In this document: piece after piece, positions 47,901-57,134 of the stretch
Layout of the letters: each line of letters opens with the position of its first letter
Position numbering within the stretch: position 1 is the first letter of the stretch
Assembly (NCBI RefSeq): GCF_000146165.2
Contig: NC_004347.2
Location: forward strand, 2,976,001-3,040,000
Length of the DNA stretch: 64,000 nt
Direction: 5' to 3'
DNA from: Shewanella oneidensis MR-1
Lineage (GTDB): Bacteria > Pseudomonadota > Gammaproteobacteria > Enterobacterales > Shewanellaceae
Made by a program: the position numbers and the translations under genes
Notes under the pieces: generated by a model
Databases searched by the model: none
Seen by the model: only the letters and a program-made list of their open reading frames with translations
Told to the model about the DNA's origin: nothing

Positions 47901-48421
47901 TTATAGCGAGAAATCCCCGCGGCTTCTTCAATAAAGGTGCGTAAATCTTGGGGTTTTGATTCAATCAGTCGCGAGATGGTGCCCTGCTCGATAATGGCAT
48001 AACTGCGCGGCCCAAGCCCTGTGCCCATAAACAGGTCGGTAATATCCTTACGGCGACATTTTTGCCCATTGAGGAAATACCAAGATTCGCCATCGCGGCT
48101 CACCTGCCGCTTGACCGAGATCTCTTCATAACTGGCATATTGGCCAGCGAGACGGCCTTCTTTATTTTCAAACACCAGTTCAACACCCGCCACCGACACA
48201 GGTTTGCGGGCGCTGGAACCGTTAAAAATCACGTCACTCATGGAGTCACCCCGCAGGTGTTTAGCCGAGCTTTCGCCCAGCACCCAACGCACGGCATCAA
48301 TCACGTTTGATTTTCCACAGCCATTAGGGCCGATAATAGCGCTTAATGCCTGTAAAAACGGAATTTTGGTGGGGTCGACAAACGACTTAAAGCCGGCAAG
48401 TTTTATTTGTTTTAATCTCAT
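44984..48421 (-). CDS. smc: chromosome segregation protein Smc
   Basis: An 1145-residue SMC ATPase for chromosome organisation. It has the N-terminal head with Walker A (GPNGCGKSNVIDA, about 32-44), long coiled-coil arms and a hinge (about 500-640). The C-terminal head has the signature LLSGGEKALTALSL and Walker B (FCMLDEVDAPLDD). Enterobacteria use MukB instead; here the true Smc precedes zipA. It is divergent from cysZ. Confidence 0.93.
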   Translation of the reverse strand: MRLKQIKLAGFKSFVDPTKIPFLQALSAIIGPNGCGKSNVIDAVRWVLGESSAKHLRGDSMSDVIFNGSSARKPVSVAGVELVFENKEGRLAGQYASYEEISVKRQVSRDGESWYFLNGQKCRRKDITDLFMGTGLGPRSYAIIEQGTISRLIESKPQDLRTFIEEAAGISRYKERRRETESRIRHTRENLERLGDIRSELGKQLDKLSQQAKAATQYRELKQAERKTHAELLVMRFQELQSQMASLSEQINSLELQQAAAQSLAQTSELESTELQVKLSQLAEQEQHAVEAYYLTGTEIAKLEQQLQSQKQRDAQLHTQLEQLSEQLTQNKAKLDTYQASFHALEAELGQLAPQHELQQEMMDELQAQWEMSVSRSEAQTEVARTQASAVAQHKLQLELHRSKLVHQQQLNAHKTQLHQEQQQELSSLTEHALEDTSASLSQEIELLEQVITQQIEVNQELELALVENTQALDLARGEFEQLSQRLTSMRARFELVEQWLAKQEELSDKPQLWQSIQVENGWEAAAELALQGLMTLPVGVSANELGFYTDARCLEKIDDHIEGSPIKLPADVNLAPWLNGLKWADNLASAQAQLASLAADERIVTADGYLLGKGFLIAKQDNSQSLVQLSKEQTQLSEAIAECVQARAIQQSKLDELSQQLIQVRDSVNQGTQRLHQLQLDKATKSTQLNNAEALAKQREAKRGQLEDTVARTHAELAELAGQLMLLAEQEDELADALAQSIDKQQQQSQDAQGDLARHQALKAQISDTQRRLSTLNASLQSVTTRMAVSTEQIELQRVRVNELVQSRETLSAQLASVAELHGDQQTAKLSEQLALLLNQQQSQQQALKALRTQQSSLTETLNSIGLKQKQELGKLEGLTQSLSTLKLRREGLKGQADSQLAALSEQQIVLAQIIDSLPSDGQPDKWQRDLDQIRQKIIRLGAINLAAIEEFEQQSERKSYLDHQDEDLNKGLATLEEAIRKIDKETRTRFKATFDAVNEDLGRLFPKVFGGGRAYLALTEDDLLETGVTIMAQPPGKKNSTIHLLSGGEKALTALSLVFAIFRLNPAPFCMLDEVDAPLDDANVERFCRLLKEMSQSVQFIYISHNKITMEMADQLIGVTMHEPGVSRIVAVDLEQAVAMADA

Positions 48422-48661
48422 AGTGCCAGTTAGCGCGTCTCAGTTTAAAAATCATCGGGAAGTTGACGGATATCAGTGCAGGCCTATATCGGCCCTATTG
48501 GTGTAACAGAATTGCTTGGCCAACTTTAGCAAAGCGAGCAGTATTTTGTAACGCTTTTTATTGAATTCATGTGGCTTTTAGCTTGTCATCTTGCGATGAG
48601 TTGATCACAATCGCAGTTATCTGTCCCTCACGCTGTATCTCAACTTTTTTGGAATGACGAT

Positions 48662-49441
48662 ATGACACAGAAATTGTCCCCGCCCTCACAGGGTAAAAGT
48701 GGTGTGAATTATTTTCTCGATGGCTTTGGTTTAATCAGACGTAAAGGCCTACGCACCTTTGTTTTTATTCCCTTAATGATTAACCTGTTATTGTTTGCCG
48801 CGGTAATTTACGTGGCGGTAGGTCAGCTCGATGTGCTGTTTAATTGGATGAATGCTCAGTTACCTGAGTATTTAAGCTGGCTTAATTTCCTACTCTGGCC
48901 ACTGGCGGTCACAACGATGCTGGTGATGTTGGCCTTTGTTTTTAGTTCGGTGATGAACTGGCTGGCCGCGCCTTTTAATGGACTACTTGCCGAAAAGGTC
49001 GAACAGCTATTAACAGGTAAGCCGATGAATACTGGCTCAGGCATGGATGTAGTTAAAGACCTCCCTCGTATTCTTGGCCGTGAATGGATCAAACTTAAAT
49101 ACTATCTGCCCCGTGCGTTGGTGTTTTTACTGCTGTTTTTAGTGCCGATGGTTGGGCAAACCTTAGCGCCTATTTTGTGGTTTTTATTTAGCGCTTGGAT
49201 GATGGCGATTCAGTATTGCGACTATCCGTTTGATAATCATAAAGTCAGTTTTAAAGATATGCGCTTTGCCCTAAACCAAACCCGAGGCAGCAGTTTTAGC
49301 TTTGGCGCAACAGTGACCCTGTTTTCGATGATCCCTGTGGTTAACTTTATCGTGATGCCAGTGGCAATTTGTGGCGCCACCGCCATGTGGGTCGATAAGT
49401 ACCGCGAAGCTTACCGTAATCCTCTCGTGTCACCCGAATAG
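48662..49441 (+). CDS. cysZ: sulfate transporter CysZ
   Basis: A 259-residue inner-membrane protein for sulfate uptake. It starts with GVNYFLDGFGLIRRKGLRTFVFIPL and has about four to six hydrophobic segments. The pattern DYPFDNHKVSF and the later GATAMWVDKYR are typical of the family. In E. coli it lies between cysK and zipA; here cysK is 5.3 kb further on. Confidence 0.9.
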   Translation: MTQKLSPPSQGKSGVNYFLDGFGLIRRKGLRTFVFIPLMINLLLFAAVIYVAVGQLDVLFNWMNAQLPEYLSWLNFLLWPLAVTTMLVMLAFVFSSVMNWLAAPFNGLLAEKVEQLLTGKPMNTGSGMDVVKDLPRILGREWIKLKYYLPRALVFLLLFLVPMVGQTLAPILWFLFSAWMMAIQYCDYPFDNHKVSFKDMRFALNQTRGSSFSFGATVTLFSMIPVVNFIVMPVAICGATAMWVDKYREAYRNPLVSPE

Positions 49442-49450
49442 TCACCTTTG

Positions 49451-49475
49451 GCACTGGATGCAAGCCATCCAGTGC
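49451..49475 (+). other. strong hairpin after cysZ
   Basis: GCACTGGATG (49451-49460) pairs with CATCCAGTGC (49466-49475). Only a poor T tract follows, so termination is uncertain. Confidence 0.45.
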
Positions 49476-49582
49476 TACCTTGCCTTTGCGCTCGATTCAA
49501 TACAATTCTTGTAACAATTGCCCACTCTTGTTAACCCAGCATTTCTGGCACACTGCGAACCATTTTCGCATAATTTGGGGCT

Positions 49583-51970
49583 TTGTCGTTGAAGACGTTT
49601 CTTCCGTTATTGTTATCAAGTGTGGTGTTTATCAGTGCGCCATGTATGGCAGGCTTTGCTAGCCAATTTCAGTTAACTATCCCAACCCTTGATGGCGCTG
49701 CGAATATCGATGGTGAGTTTGATGAGGCAGTTTGGCAGTACGCTGCGCTTACCGAGTTACGCTATGAGACACAACCAGGTGAAAACACCGCCGCCCCGGT
49801 TTATACCGAGGCCAAAATCTACGCGACCCAAACCAGCCTGTTTATCGCTTTTATCGCCAAAGATAGCCAGCCCAAGCAAATACGCGCCACACTGAAGGAC
49901 AGAGATAATCTTTGGGGTGACGATTTGGTGGGGATTAAACTCGACACTTTTAATAACGCGCGTTTAGCCTACCAGTTTTTTATCAACCCACTGGGCGTGC
50001 AATTAGATTCGATGGAGAATGAACTCACTGGCGAAGAGAGCGAAGCTTGGGATGGTATTTGGAAAACCGCAGCAAAAATCACCGACCAAGGCTATCAGGT
50101 GGAAGTGGAACTGCCGCTAAGGCTATTTAATTTTGATGATAAGCAGTCTATTCAAACCTGGGGGTTTGAACTGATCCGCTATTATCCACGCAATGAAAAC
50201 CACCGCATTTCCACCCATAAAATTGACCGCAATGTCAGTTGCCAATTATGCCAGTTAGGGGTGGCCTCTGGTTTAGCGTCCGCCAAGCAGGGGCAAGATC
50301 TGCAAATCACTCCCGCTTTTGTCGCTAATCGCAATGAACATAACACTGAAAACGGCTGGCAAGCAGAAACGGACTATGAACCTGGGCTGGATTTACGTTG
50401 GGGTATTAATGCCCGAACCTTACTGAATGCAACCATTAATCCCGATTTTTCTCAAGTGGAATCCGATGAGGGCCAGCTCGATATCAACACGACGTTCGCG
50501 TTGTTTTACGACGAAAAACGGCCATTTTTCCTCGATAATAAAGACTACTTCGATACTCAAGTGGATCTGCTACACACCCGCAATATTGTTTCCCCTAATT
50601 ACGGACTCAAACTCACCAGCCAAACCGAGCAACATACCCTAGCACTGCTGGCAACCAATGACAGCCAAACCACCTTTTTGATGCCGGGTAATTTAAGTTC
50701 TGAAGTGGCCTCATTGAATCAAGAAAGCCTCAATCTGGCAGCACGTTACCGCTTCGACATGGATAAAACCTTCTCTTTGGGCACCCTTTTAACGGTCAAA
50801 GCCAGTGCCGATAATCAACTGACCGAGGTTGCCGCGCAAAATGATGATCATAATTATGTCATGAGCTTAGATGCAAAATATCAACCCACAGAGCAAGATA
50901 TCCTTACAGCTCAGGTCGCCCTCTCGCAAACCCTCTATCCCACCGCAATGTATCGACAGTTTTGTGGGGATGTGCAAGGGGAAATCACTGAAAACCGTCC
51001 CTGTGGCCAGACGCCATTACTCTGTGAACTTGGTCAATGCCAAGTCAATGAGCAAGTATTACGTAGCCAATCGGATGAGCATTTTAGCGGCAGCTTGTAT
51101 CAACTCACCTATGAGCATAACACCCGCGATTGGTTCGCCTATAGTGAGTATCACGACGTATCCCCCGATTTTCGTGCTGATTTAGGCTTTGTGGAGAAAA
51201 TTGACTATCACAGCTTTATGGCTGGCGGTGGCTTAATTTGGTATCCAGAGGTGTGGTTTAACAAGATAAAATTTGGCGGAGATTGGGATATCACCCACAA
51301 TCAGGCCGGAGAACAACTCGAGCAAGAATTTGAAATCTTTTGGGAAATGTATGGTGCGCAGCAGAGTGAGCTTTCCTTTGGGGTCGAAACCCGTGAGCGA
51401 GTTGGCCCTCGCCATGATGCTGCGCAACTCGCCGTGATAGGTAACAGCAATCAATATGAAGAAACCCAAGGCTGGCTTTACGGTGCCATCACACCGATTT
51501 CGGCCCTCAGCCTAGAGCTTGAAATCCACTATGGCGATGAGATTGATTTTCTCAATGACAGATTAGGCACAAACACCTTAATCAATCCAATATTGAACTG
51601 GAAAATTGCCAACGGTCTATCGATGGAGATTTCTCACCAATTTCAACATATGGATGTGGAACAAGACACGTTATTTACCGCTAACCTCACGGATATGCGC
51701 CTCCACTGGCAGTTGAGCTTGCATAGCTTTATTCGCTTATCAAGCATTTACACCCAAATCGAGCGTAATCTTGCGCAGTATTTGTATTCGACACCCGACA
51801 GCGAAGAGGCACACTTAGGTAATGAAATCCTCTATGGCTACAAACTCAATCCCCAGAGTGTGTTCTATTTGGGCTATTCCGATAGTTTATCCTCGGATGA
51901 TGAGCTCACGCGGCTCACTCGGGATGAGAAGACCTATTTTATGAAGCTAAGCTATGCTTGGTTGCTCTAG
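49583..51970 (+). CDS. CBM9-like / DUF5916 outer-membrane protein
   Basis: A 795-residue exported protein. A signal peptide (about 1-23) leads to a CBM9/DOMON-like sugar- or heme-binding-type domain (about 28-210: LDGAANIDGEFDEAVWQYA, WGDDLVGIKLDT), then a DUF5916 region that looks like an outer-membrane beta barrel (FSQVESDEGQLDINTTFALFYDEKRPFFLDN, with alternating aromatic strands to the C terminus). The substrate is unknown. Several cysteines occur in a loop (PCGQTPLLCELGQCQ). The start is TTG, with GGGG upstream. Confidence 0.75.
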   Translation: MSLKTFLPLLLSSVVFISAPCMAGFASQFQLTIPTLDGAANIDGEFDEAVWQYAALTELRYETQPGENTAAPVYTEAKIYATQTSLFIAFIAKDSQPKQIRATLKDRDNLWGDDLVGIKLDTFNNARLAYQFFINPLGVQLDSMENELTGEESEAWDGIWKTAAKITDQGYQVEVELPLRLFNFDDKQSIQTWGFELIRYYPRNENHRISTHKIDRNVSCQLCQLGVASGLASAKQGQDLQITPAFVANRNEHNTENGWQAETDYEPGLDLRWGINARTLLNATINPDFSQVESDEGQLDINTTFALFYDEKRPFFLDNKDYFDTQVDLLHTRNIVSPNYGLKLTSQTEQHTLALLATNDSQTTFLMPGNLSSEVASLNQESLNLAARYRFDMDKTFSLGTLLTVKASADNQLTEVAAQNDDHNYVMSLDAKYQPTEQDILTAQVALSQTLYPTAMYRQFCGDVQGEITENRPCGQTPLLCELGQCQVNEQVLRSQSDEHFSGSLYQLTYEHNTRDWFAYSEYHDVSPDFRADLGFVEKIDYHSFMAGGGLIWYPEVWFNKIKFGGDWDITHNQAGEQLEQEFEIFWEMYGAQQSELSFGVETRERVGPRHDAAQLAVIGNSNQYEETQGWLYGAITPISALSLELEIHYGDEIDFLNDRLGTNTLINPILNWKIANGLSMEISHQFQHMDVEQDTLFTANLTDMRLHWQLSLHSFIRLSSIYTQIERNLAQYLYSTPDSEEAHLGNEILYGYKLNPQSVFYLGYSDSLSSDDELTRLTRDEKTYFMKLSYAWLL

Positions 51971-52128
51971 ATTCTAGGCAGCAAATAATACCTGAAGACT
52001 TTAGTACTTAAGCCCGCAACAACGATTGCTGGCTTAAGATAGAGATACTGATTAGCACGTATCTGTGATCCAATAAACTTGAGCAAGGAAGCTCAACCCC
52101 ACGACAGGCAATCGAGCTTTGATACGAT

Positions 52129-53250
52129 TTAGCGTTTTTGCAAAATCACACTGCCAATAGAGTAACCCGCGCCAAAGGAGCTTAATAGGCCTAAATCTCC
52201 CGCGTTAAAGTCAGCGGAATATTGATGGAAAGCAATCACAGAACCTGCCGAAGCCGTATTGGCATATTCATCGAGCACAACGGGCGCCTGCTCTGGCGCA
52301 ACCTCATCCCCCAGCAGTTTTTTCACCACAAATAGGTTCATATTAATGTTGGCTTGATGCAACCATAAACGCTTAAAGGACTGCGGCGTCAAGGATTGCT
52401 CGGCTAAGTGTTCATCTAAATGCTGATAAATCATCGGCAACAGCTCTTTAAATACTTTACGCCCCTGTTGATGGAACAACTTATCCGCCTGATGTGCCGA
52501 GCTCGGATCGCAGCGATTTAAAAAGCCAAAATTACTGCGGATATTATTCGAATAATCGGTAAAGCAGCGGCTTGAGAGAATCGTAAAGCCCTTATTAGGC
52601 GCCACTAAACTTTGCTCTTCAAGTACCACTGCGGTAGCCACATCACCAAAGATAAAATGACTATCACGGTCACGATAATTTACCTGCGCTGAACATATTT
52701 CGGGGTTAATGACCAGTACCCGTGAGGCCGAACCTGTAGCAATCGCATTCGCTGCAGCCACAATCGCAAAGGTCGCCGAAGAGCACGCCACTTGCATATC
52801 GTAACCGTAGCCACGGGTGCCCAACGCACGCTGAATTTCAATTGCCATCGCAGGGTACGCGCGCTGAGTATAAGCACAGGCGACGATCACTAAATCGATT
52901 TGCTCCGCTTTAAGCTCAGCTTGTTTAAGTGCCATCAATGCCGCCTCAACCCCAATTTCGGCCTGCATAGATAACTCGTCACTGCTGCGCTCCGGAATAA
53001 GCGGCATCATAACTTCAGGATCGAGAATGCCCTCTTTCACCATCACATATCTGTGCTTGATGCCTGAGGCTTTTTCAATAAATTCGCAGGAGGAATAGGA
53101 CAGAGCCTCAACATGACCCTGCTCGATCAATCCTGCGTTTTCAAGGTTAAACATATCCACATAGGCATTGAAGCTCTCTACCAAAGCTTCATTAGAAATA
53201 CCATGGGGCGGCGTAAATAAACCGCTGCCAGAAATCACGACCTGTTTCAT
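52129..53250 (-). CDS. beta-ketodecanoyl-ACP synthase-like FabH homologue
   Basis: A 373-residue FabH-fold condensing enzyme. Its start (SGSGLFTPPHGISNEALVESFN) and IEKASGIKHRYV region recall Pseudomonas PA3286, which condenses octanoyl-CoA with malonyl-ACP, although this is recalled rather than aligned. The catalytic cysteine is Cys156 in VACSSATF. The histidine is in LWLHQANINMN and the asparagine region is in EYANTASAGS. It starts inside the stop of the upstream RDD gene (ATGA overlap), so the two are translationally coupled. Confidence 0.8.
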   Translation of the reverse strand: MKQVVISGSGLFTPPHGISNEALVESFNAYVDMFNLENAGLIEQGHVEALSYSSCEFIEKASGIKHRYVMVKEGILDPEVMMPLIPERSSDELSMQAEIGVEAALMALKQAELKAEQIDLVIVACAYTQRAYPAMAIEIQRALGTRGYGYDMQVACSSATFAIVAAANAIATGSASRVLVINPEICSAQVNYRDRDSHFIFGDVATAVVLEEQSLVAPNKGFTILSSRCFTDYSNNIRSNFGFLNRCDPSSAHQADKLFHQQGRKVFKELLPMIYQHLDEHLAEQSLTPQSFKRLWLHQANINMNLFVVKKLLGDEVAPEQAPVVLDEYANTASAGSVIAFHQYSADFNAGDLGLLSSFGAGYSIGSVILQKR

Positions 53251-54500
53251 AGGTGCTCCAAACGGGTACTTGTTGTAAGGTGAGCAGACGTCGCATTATC
53301 CAGTGTCGACACCGCGGCAAATGCTGATTCTGCCTGCGCTTGTTGCTGCTCTAATTGTTGCTTTTTATGCATTTGCGCTAAGTCTATCACGACTGTGGAA
53401 GATATTTTATCTTGGATCCCCTGCCGATTGGCATCCCAAAATATCTGCATAAAGCCAAGTAAGCCAGTCGTAAAGCCCGCTGCATAGCCGCCATAACGGC
53501 CAAAGGCTGCCCAAAGGCTGATTTTAGCGCCATCGAGTAGAATAACGCGAATGCCTAAGAGTTTTTTGCCTAAGGTCTGACCATCAAATTTGGCAGTAAA
53601 CACCGTAAAGTAGAATGCTGCCCAACCAAATCCTAACCCCATATCGCTCGTAAAGCCTTTAATCCAAGCAACTATACTGCGACTTTCATCCTCATCGGGA
53701 TTGTCATTCAATGCTCGGGATATTTGAGTCGGTTGACTCTGGCTTAGCATTGCTTGCTCGTCTATTTGCTCCTCTCCTTGTTTATCAATTTGTTGTTCAG
53801 AGTTAGGTTTTAGCAATGCCAAACTGGCAGACTGCGGCGCCTGCGATGAAATATTCTCTTTTTGAGTAAGTGTGGGCGGCGTCTTGACCATTGACACATC
53901 AACCGCAGGCCAAAGTGGTCCGTTAAGTGTCTCGCTGCGTAACTGCGCCTTATCAACCTCTGATACATTTGCGCTACCAAGCGTTGCTAAAACCATATCG
54001 CGACGTTCGAGCGGCGACATATCAGTGGGATCAACCTTATCCATGCTGCGCGTTAAGGAGAGAATTTGTTGGCGGGCACAGTTGGCGTCTTCGCACAATC
54101 CCAAAGAAACAAGTGCGGGGATAGCCGGTATCACTTCGTTAATTTCATGGGAGCTGGATGCAACTCGGGAGGATTTTTCTGCTATATGGAAATCCCATAA
54201 GCTAGTTGCAGAGGTAAATAACATTAGCACTAGCATAGCGGCATAAAGCCCCCATTTAAGTAAACGACCAAACTGGCGGCTGCGTTTTTCGATATAAATA
54301 ATCCCCACCACCAACAGCACAAACAACCAATCCATTTGCTCGGCGAAGAGTGCGATAAATAACCCATCGACTAACATCGCCAACGCCCGCTTTAGGGGAG
54401 TCGCAAGGGGGGTATAAAGTACCGATTCAGCAATAGTGAATGCCTTAGGGGTGACCATTGTTTTTGGATCTTTACCCAAGTCCGTTTGTTGTTGCTTCAT
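53247..54500 (-). CDS. RDD-family membrane protein with a long internal insert
   Basis: A 417-residue membrane protein. The N half has the RDD arginine-aspartate helix (ATPLKRALAMLVDGLFIALFAE, about 34-55), then two more hydrophobic segments (about 60-95). A soluble region of roughly 180 residues (about 105-285, Gln- and Ser-rich) then separates it from the second half, which carries GQTLGKKLLGIRV and DANRQGIQDKISS, the remaining RDD residues. RDD proteins are of unclear function. It is coupled to the ketosynthase gene. Confidence 0.75.
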   Translation of the reverse strand: MKQQQTDLGKDPKTMVTPKAFTIAESVLYTPLATPLKRALAMLVDGLFIALFAEQMDWLFVLLVVGIIYIEKRSRQFGRLLKWGLYAAMLVLMLFTSATSLWDFHIAEKSSRVASSSHEINEVIPAIPALVSLGLCEDANCARQQILSLTRSMDKVDPTDMSPLERRDMVLATLGSANVSEVDKAQLRSETLNGPLWPAVDVSMVKTPPTLTQKENISSQAPQSASLALLKPNSEQQIDKQGEEQIDEQAMLSQSQPTQISRALNDNPDEDESRSIVAWIKGFTSDMGLGFGWAAFYFTVFTAKFDGQTLGKKLLGIRVILLDGAKISLWAAFGRYGGYAAGFTTGLLGFMQIFWDANRQGIQDKISSTVVIDLAQMHKKQQLEQQQAQAESAFAAVSTLDNATSAHLTTSTRLEHL

Positions 54501-54748
54501 AATGGTTAAAATCCGAGTCCAATAAGCGTTTGTATCACTGAAACATCAAGTGGTTATTCTTGTTATGCTTCAATTTTTTTATTGATGTTGGGAAGAGGTT
54601 AACACACTTAAACCCACTGCCAATTGGGCTTTACGAATAACCATTCAGGCTTTAATAACTAAATCGAATAAAGAAGAACAAACAATCACTTCTAAAAGCG
54701 CCACAGGTGATTATGATTCAAGTGTGCAAACATAGGAGCAAGCAATCC

Positions 54749-55717
54749 ATGAGCAAAATTTTCGAAGACAATTCATATACTATTGGCAACACCCCGTTAG
54801 TGCGTTTAAACCGAGTAAGCCAAGGTAAAGTGCTGGCGAAAGTCGAATCACGCAATCCCAGTTTCAGTGTCAAATGCCGTATCGGTGCCAATATGATTTG
54901 GGATGCCGAGAAAAAAGGACTGCTCACCAAAGATCATGAGCTGATTGAGCCAACATCCGGTAACACGGGTATCGCTTTAGCCTATGTAGCAGCAGCTCGT
55001 GGTTACAAGCTGACCCTGACCATGCCAAATACTATGAGCTTAGAGCGTCGTAAGTTGCTTAAAGCTTTAGGTGCAAATCTGGTGCTGACCGAAGGCGCCA
55101 AAGGCATGAAAGGCGCGATTGATAAAGCGGAAGAGATCCGTCAATCGGCGCCTGAAAAATATATTTTGTTGCAGCAGTTTAATAACCCTGCCAACCCCGA
55201 GATCCACGAAAAAACCACAGGTCCAGAAATTTGGAATGACACTGATGGCGCTGTCGATGTGTTTGTTGCTGGTGTGGGTACTGGCGGTACTATCACGGGT
55301 GTCAGCCGTTACTTGAAAAAAGTGGCAGGCAAAGCGATTACCTCGGTGGCGGTAGAACCTGCCGACTCACCAGTTATCACTCAAACCTTAGCGGGATTAC
55401 CTGTACAACCTGGCCCACATAAAATTCAAGGGATTGGCGCAGGTTTTATCCCAGGTAACCTTGATATCGAGCTTATCGATCGCGTTGAGACAGTCACCAA
55501 CGATGAAGCAATTGAAATGGCGCGCCGCTTGATGCAGGAGGAAGGTATTTTAGTGGGTATTTCTTCAGGAGCTGCCGTGGTTGCCGCTAACCGTATCGCT
55601 GCTCTGCCTGAGTTTGCGGATAAAACCATTGTGGTAGTACTGCCTTCAGCTGCAGAGCGTTACTTATCTTCAGTATTGTTCCAAGGCCAATTTGGCGACG
55701 AAGAAAATATCCAGTAA
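54749..55717 (+). CDS. cysK: cysteine synthase A CysK
   Basis: A 322-residue PLP enzyme that makes cysteine from O-acetylserine and sulfide. The PLP lysine is in [14 protein letters not shown] (about residue 41). The substrate loop TSGNTG (about 70-75) and the glycine-rich [12 protein letters not shown] follow. The ATG at 54749 gives [20 protein letters not shown]; the frame from 54707 is too long. It is separated from cysZ by three unrelated genes, unlike E. coli. Confidence 0.93.
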   Translation: MSKIFEDNSYTIGNTPLVRLNRVSQGKVLAKVESRNPSFSVKCRIGANMIWDAEKKGLLTKDHELIEPTSGNTGIALAYVAAARGYKLTLTMPNTMSLERRKLLKALGANLVLTEGAKGMKGAIDKAEEIRQSAPEKYILLQQFNNPANPEIHEKTTGPEIWNDTDGAVDVFVAGVGTGGTITGVSRYLKKVAGKAITSVAVEPADSPVITQTLAGLPVQPGPHKIQGIGAGFIPGNLDIELIDRVETVTNDEAIEMARRLMQEEGILVGISSGAAVVAANRIAALPEFADKTIVVVLPSAAERYLSSVLFQGQFGDEENIQ

Positions 55718-55735
55718 TCTCATAACTTATCGATA

Positions 55736-55766
55736 AAAAATACCCAGCACTGTCTGGGTATTTTTA
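55736..55766 (+). terminator. terminator after cysK
   Basis: AAATACCCAG (about 55738-55747) pairs with CTGGGTATTT (55754-55763), followed by T. Confidence 0.8.
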
Positions 55767-55938
55767 TGCCTGACAGTTAATGGTTGGCAATCCAACCTCT
55801 CCCCAACGGATAACTCATCAACCAAGATGCTGATTTATCCATTAAGTTGGACACAGTTCATAGTTTTCTCGTGCAATACTAGCTTTAGCAATTCAGTTCG
55901 CTATAAATAGCCTCCTCCAAGATTAACGTCCGTCTTTT

Positions 55939-57012
55939 ATGTCCTTCTACCAAAATCCGAAAGAGTTAAGCGCCTTTGACGCTAAATTTGAGGCACAGAA
56001 AATTGCCTTTGGACCCGTGAGTTTTCAAGTCGCTCATTGTCTACTCAAATTTGAAGTATTAGCCACCATTGATAAAGCTGGTGACCAAGGGGCGACCTTA
56101 GCGCAATTAGCCCAAACGAACATGTTGAATGAATACGCCCTTGGTGTATTGCTGGATATGGGACTTAGCATGGGGCTGGTCTGGCTCAACGAAGATGCCT
56201 ACGTCCTCGACAAAACAGGTTATTTTTTACTGCACGATGATATGGCGGCAATCAACCTCAATTTTGTACAAGACGTGTGTTATCAAGGACTATTTAAACT
56301 CGATAAGGCGTTGCTCGATGGTCGACCTGCGGGGTTAAGCGTATTTGGTGACTGGCAAACCATCTATCCTGCACTCAAAGATCTGCCCCAAGATGCGAAA
56401 GAGAGTTGGTTTGCATTCGACCATTATTATTCTGATCATGCTTTCCCACAGATCTTGCCCTTAGTCTTTGACCATAGCCCCAAGCACTTAGTCGATATTG
56501 GTGGTAACACTGGTAAGTGGGCCCTGAGTTGCTGCGAATTTGATCCAGAGGTTGAAGTCACACTGATGGATTTCCCAGGGCAATTAGCCGTTGCGAAAGA
56601 AAATGCTGCAAAGCGGGGCTTTACCGATAGAGTCCGCACCTTTGCTACCGATCTACTTGATGAGTCGCGCCCCTTTATCGAAGGCGCAGATACCTATTGG
56701 ATGAGCCAGTTTCTTGACTGCTTCTCTAAGGCGCAAATTTTAAGCATTTTGCAACGTACAGCGAAAGCCATGACAGCAAATAGCCAATTATTCATTGTTG
56801 AAACCTTCTGGGATAGACAACCTTCAGCCGCCTCTGCTTATTGCGTTAACGCCACGAGCTTATACTTTACCGCTATGGCCAATGGCAATAGCCGAATGTA
56901 TCACTCTAAGGACTTAATGGCCTTGCTGCATCAAGCGGGTTTATACGTCGATGAGGACACAGACAACCTTGGGCTCGGGCATACGTTACTGCGTTGTAAA
57001 CGCAAACCATGA
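55939..57012 (+). CDS. SAM-dependent methyltransferase (O-methyltransferase-like)
   Basis: A 357-residue protein laid out like family-2 O-methyltransferases. An N-terminal winged-helix dimerisation part (about 1-110) precedes a Rossmann domain. The SAM motif is LVDIGGNTGKWAL near 187-199, with an acidic residue in VTLMDFPGQLAVAKENA. The substrate is unknown. It stands alone, with the TehA-like gene 120 bases downstream. Confidence 0.8.
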   Translation: MSFYQNPKELSAFDAKFEAQKIAFGPVSFQVAHCLLKFEVLATIDKAGDQGATLAQLAQTNMLNEYALGVLLDMGLSMGLVWLNEDAYVLDKTGYFLLHDDMAAINLNFVQDVCYQGLFKLDKALLDGRPAGLSVFGDWQTIYPALKDLPQDAKESWFAFDHYYSDHAFPQILPLVFDHSPKHLVDIGGNTGKWALSCCEFDPEVEVTLMDFPGQLAVAKENAAKRGFTDRVRTFATDLLDESRPFIEGADTYWMSQFLDCFSKAQILSILQRTAKAMTANSQLFIVETFWDRQPSAASAYCVNATSLYFTAMANGNSRMYHSKDLMALLHQAGLYVDEDTDNLGLGHTLLRCKRKP

Positions 57013-57134
57013 TTAATATTTTTTGAACCTTTAAATAAATTTAATCAATTTTATTTACTTTAGACTTAGTCATACACTGAGATTATCAAATAGGCTCTCT
57101 ATCAAACGAATATCAGTATTGAGAGGTAAGTAAA

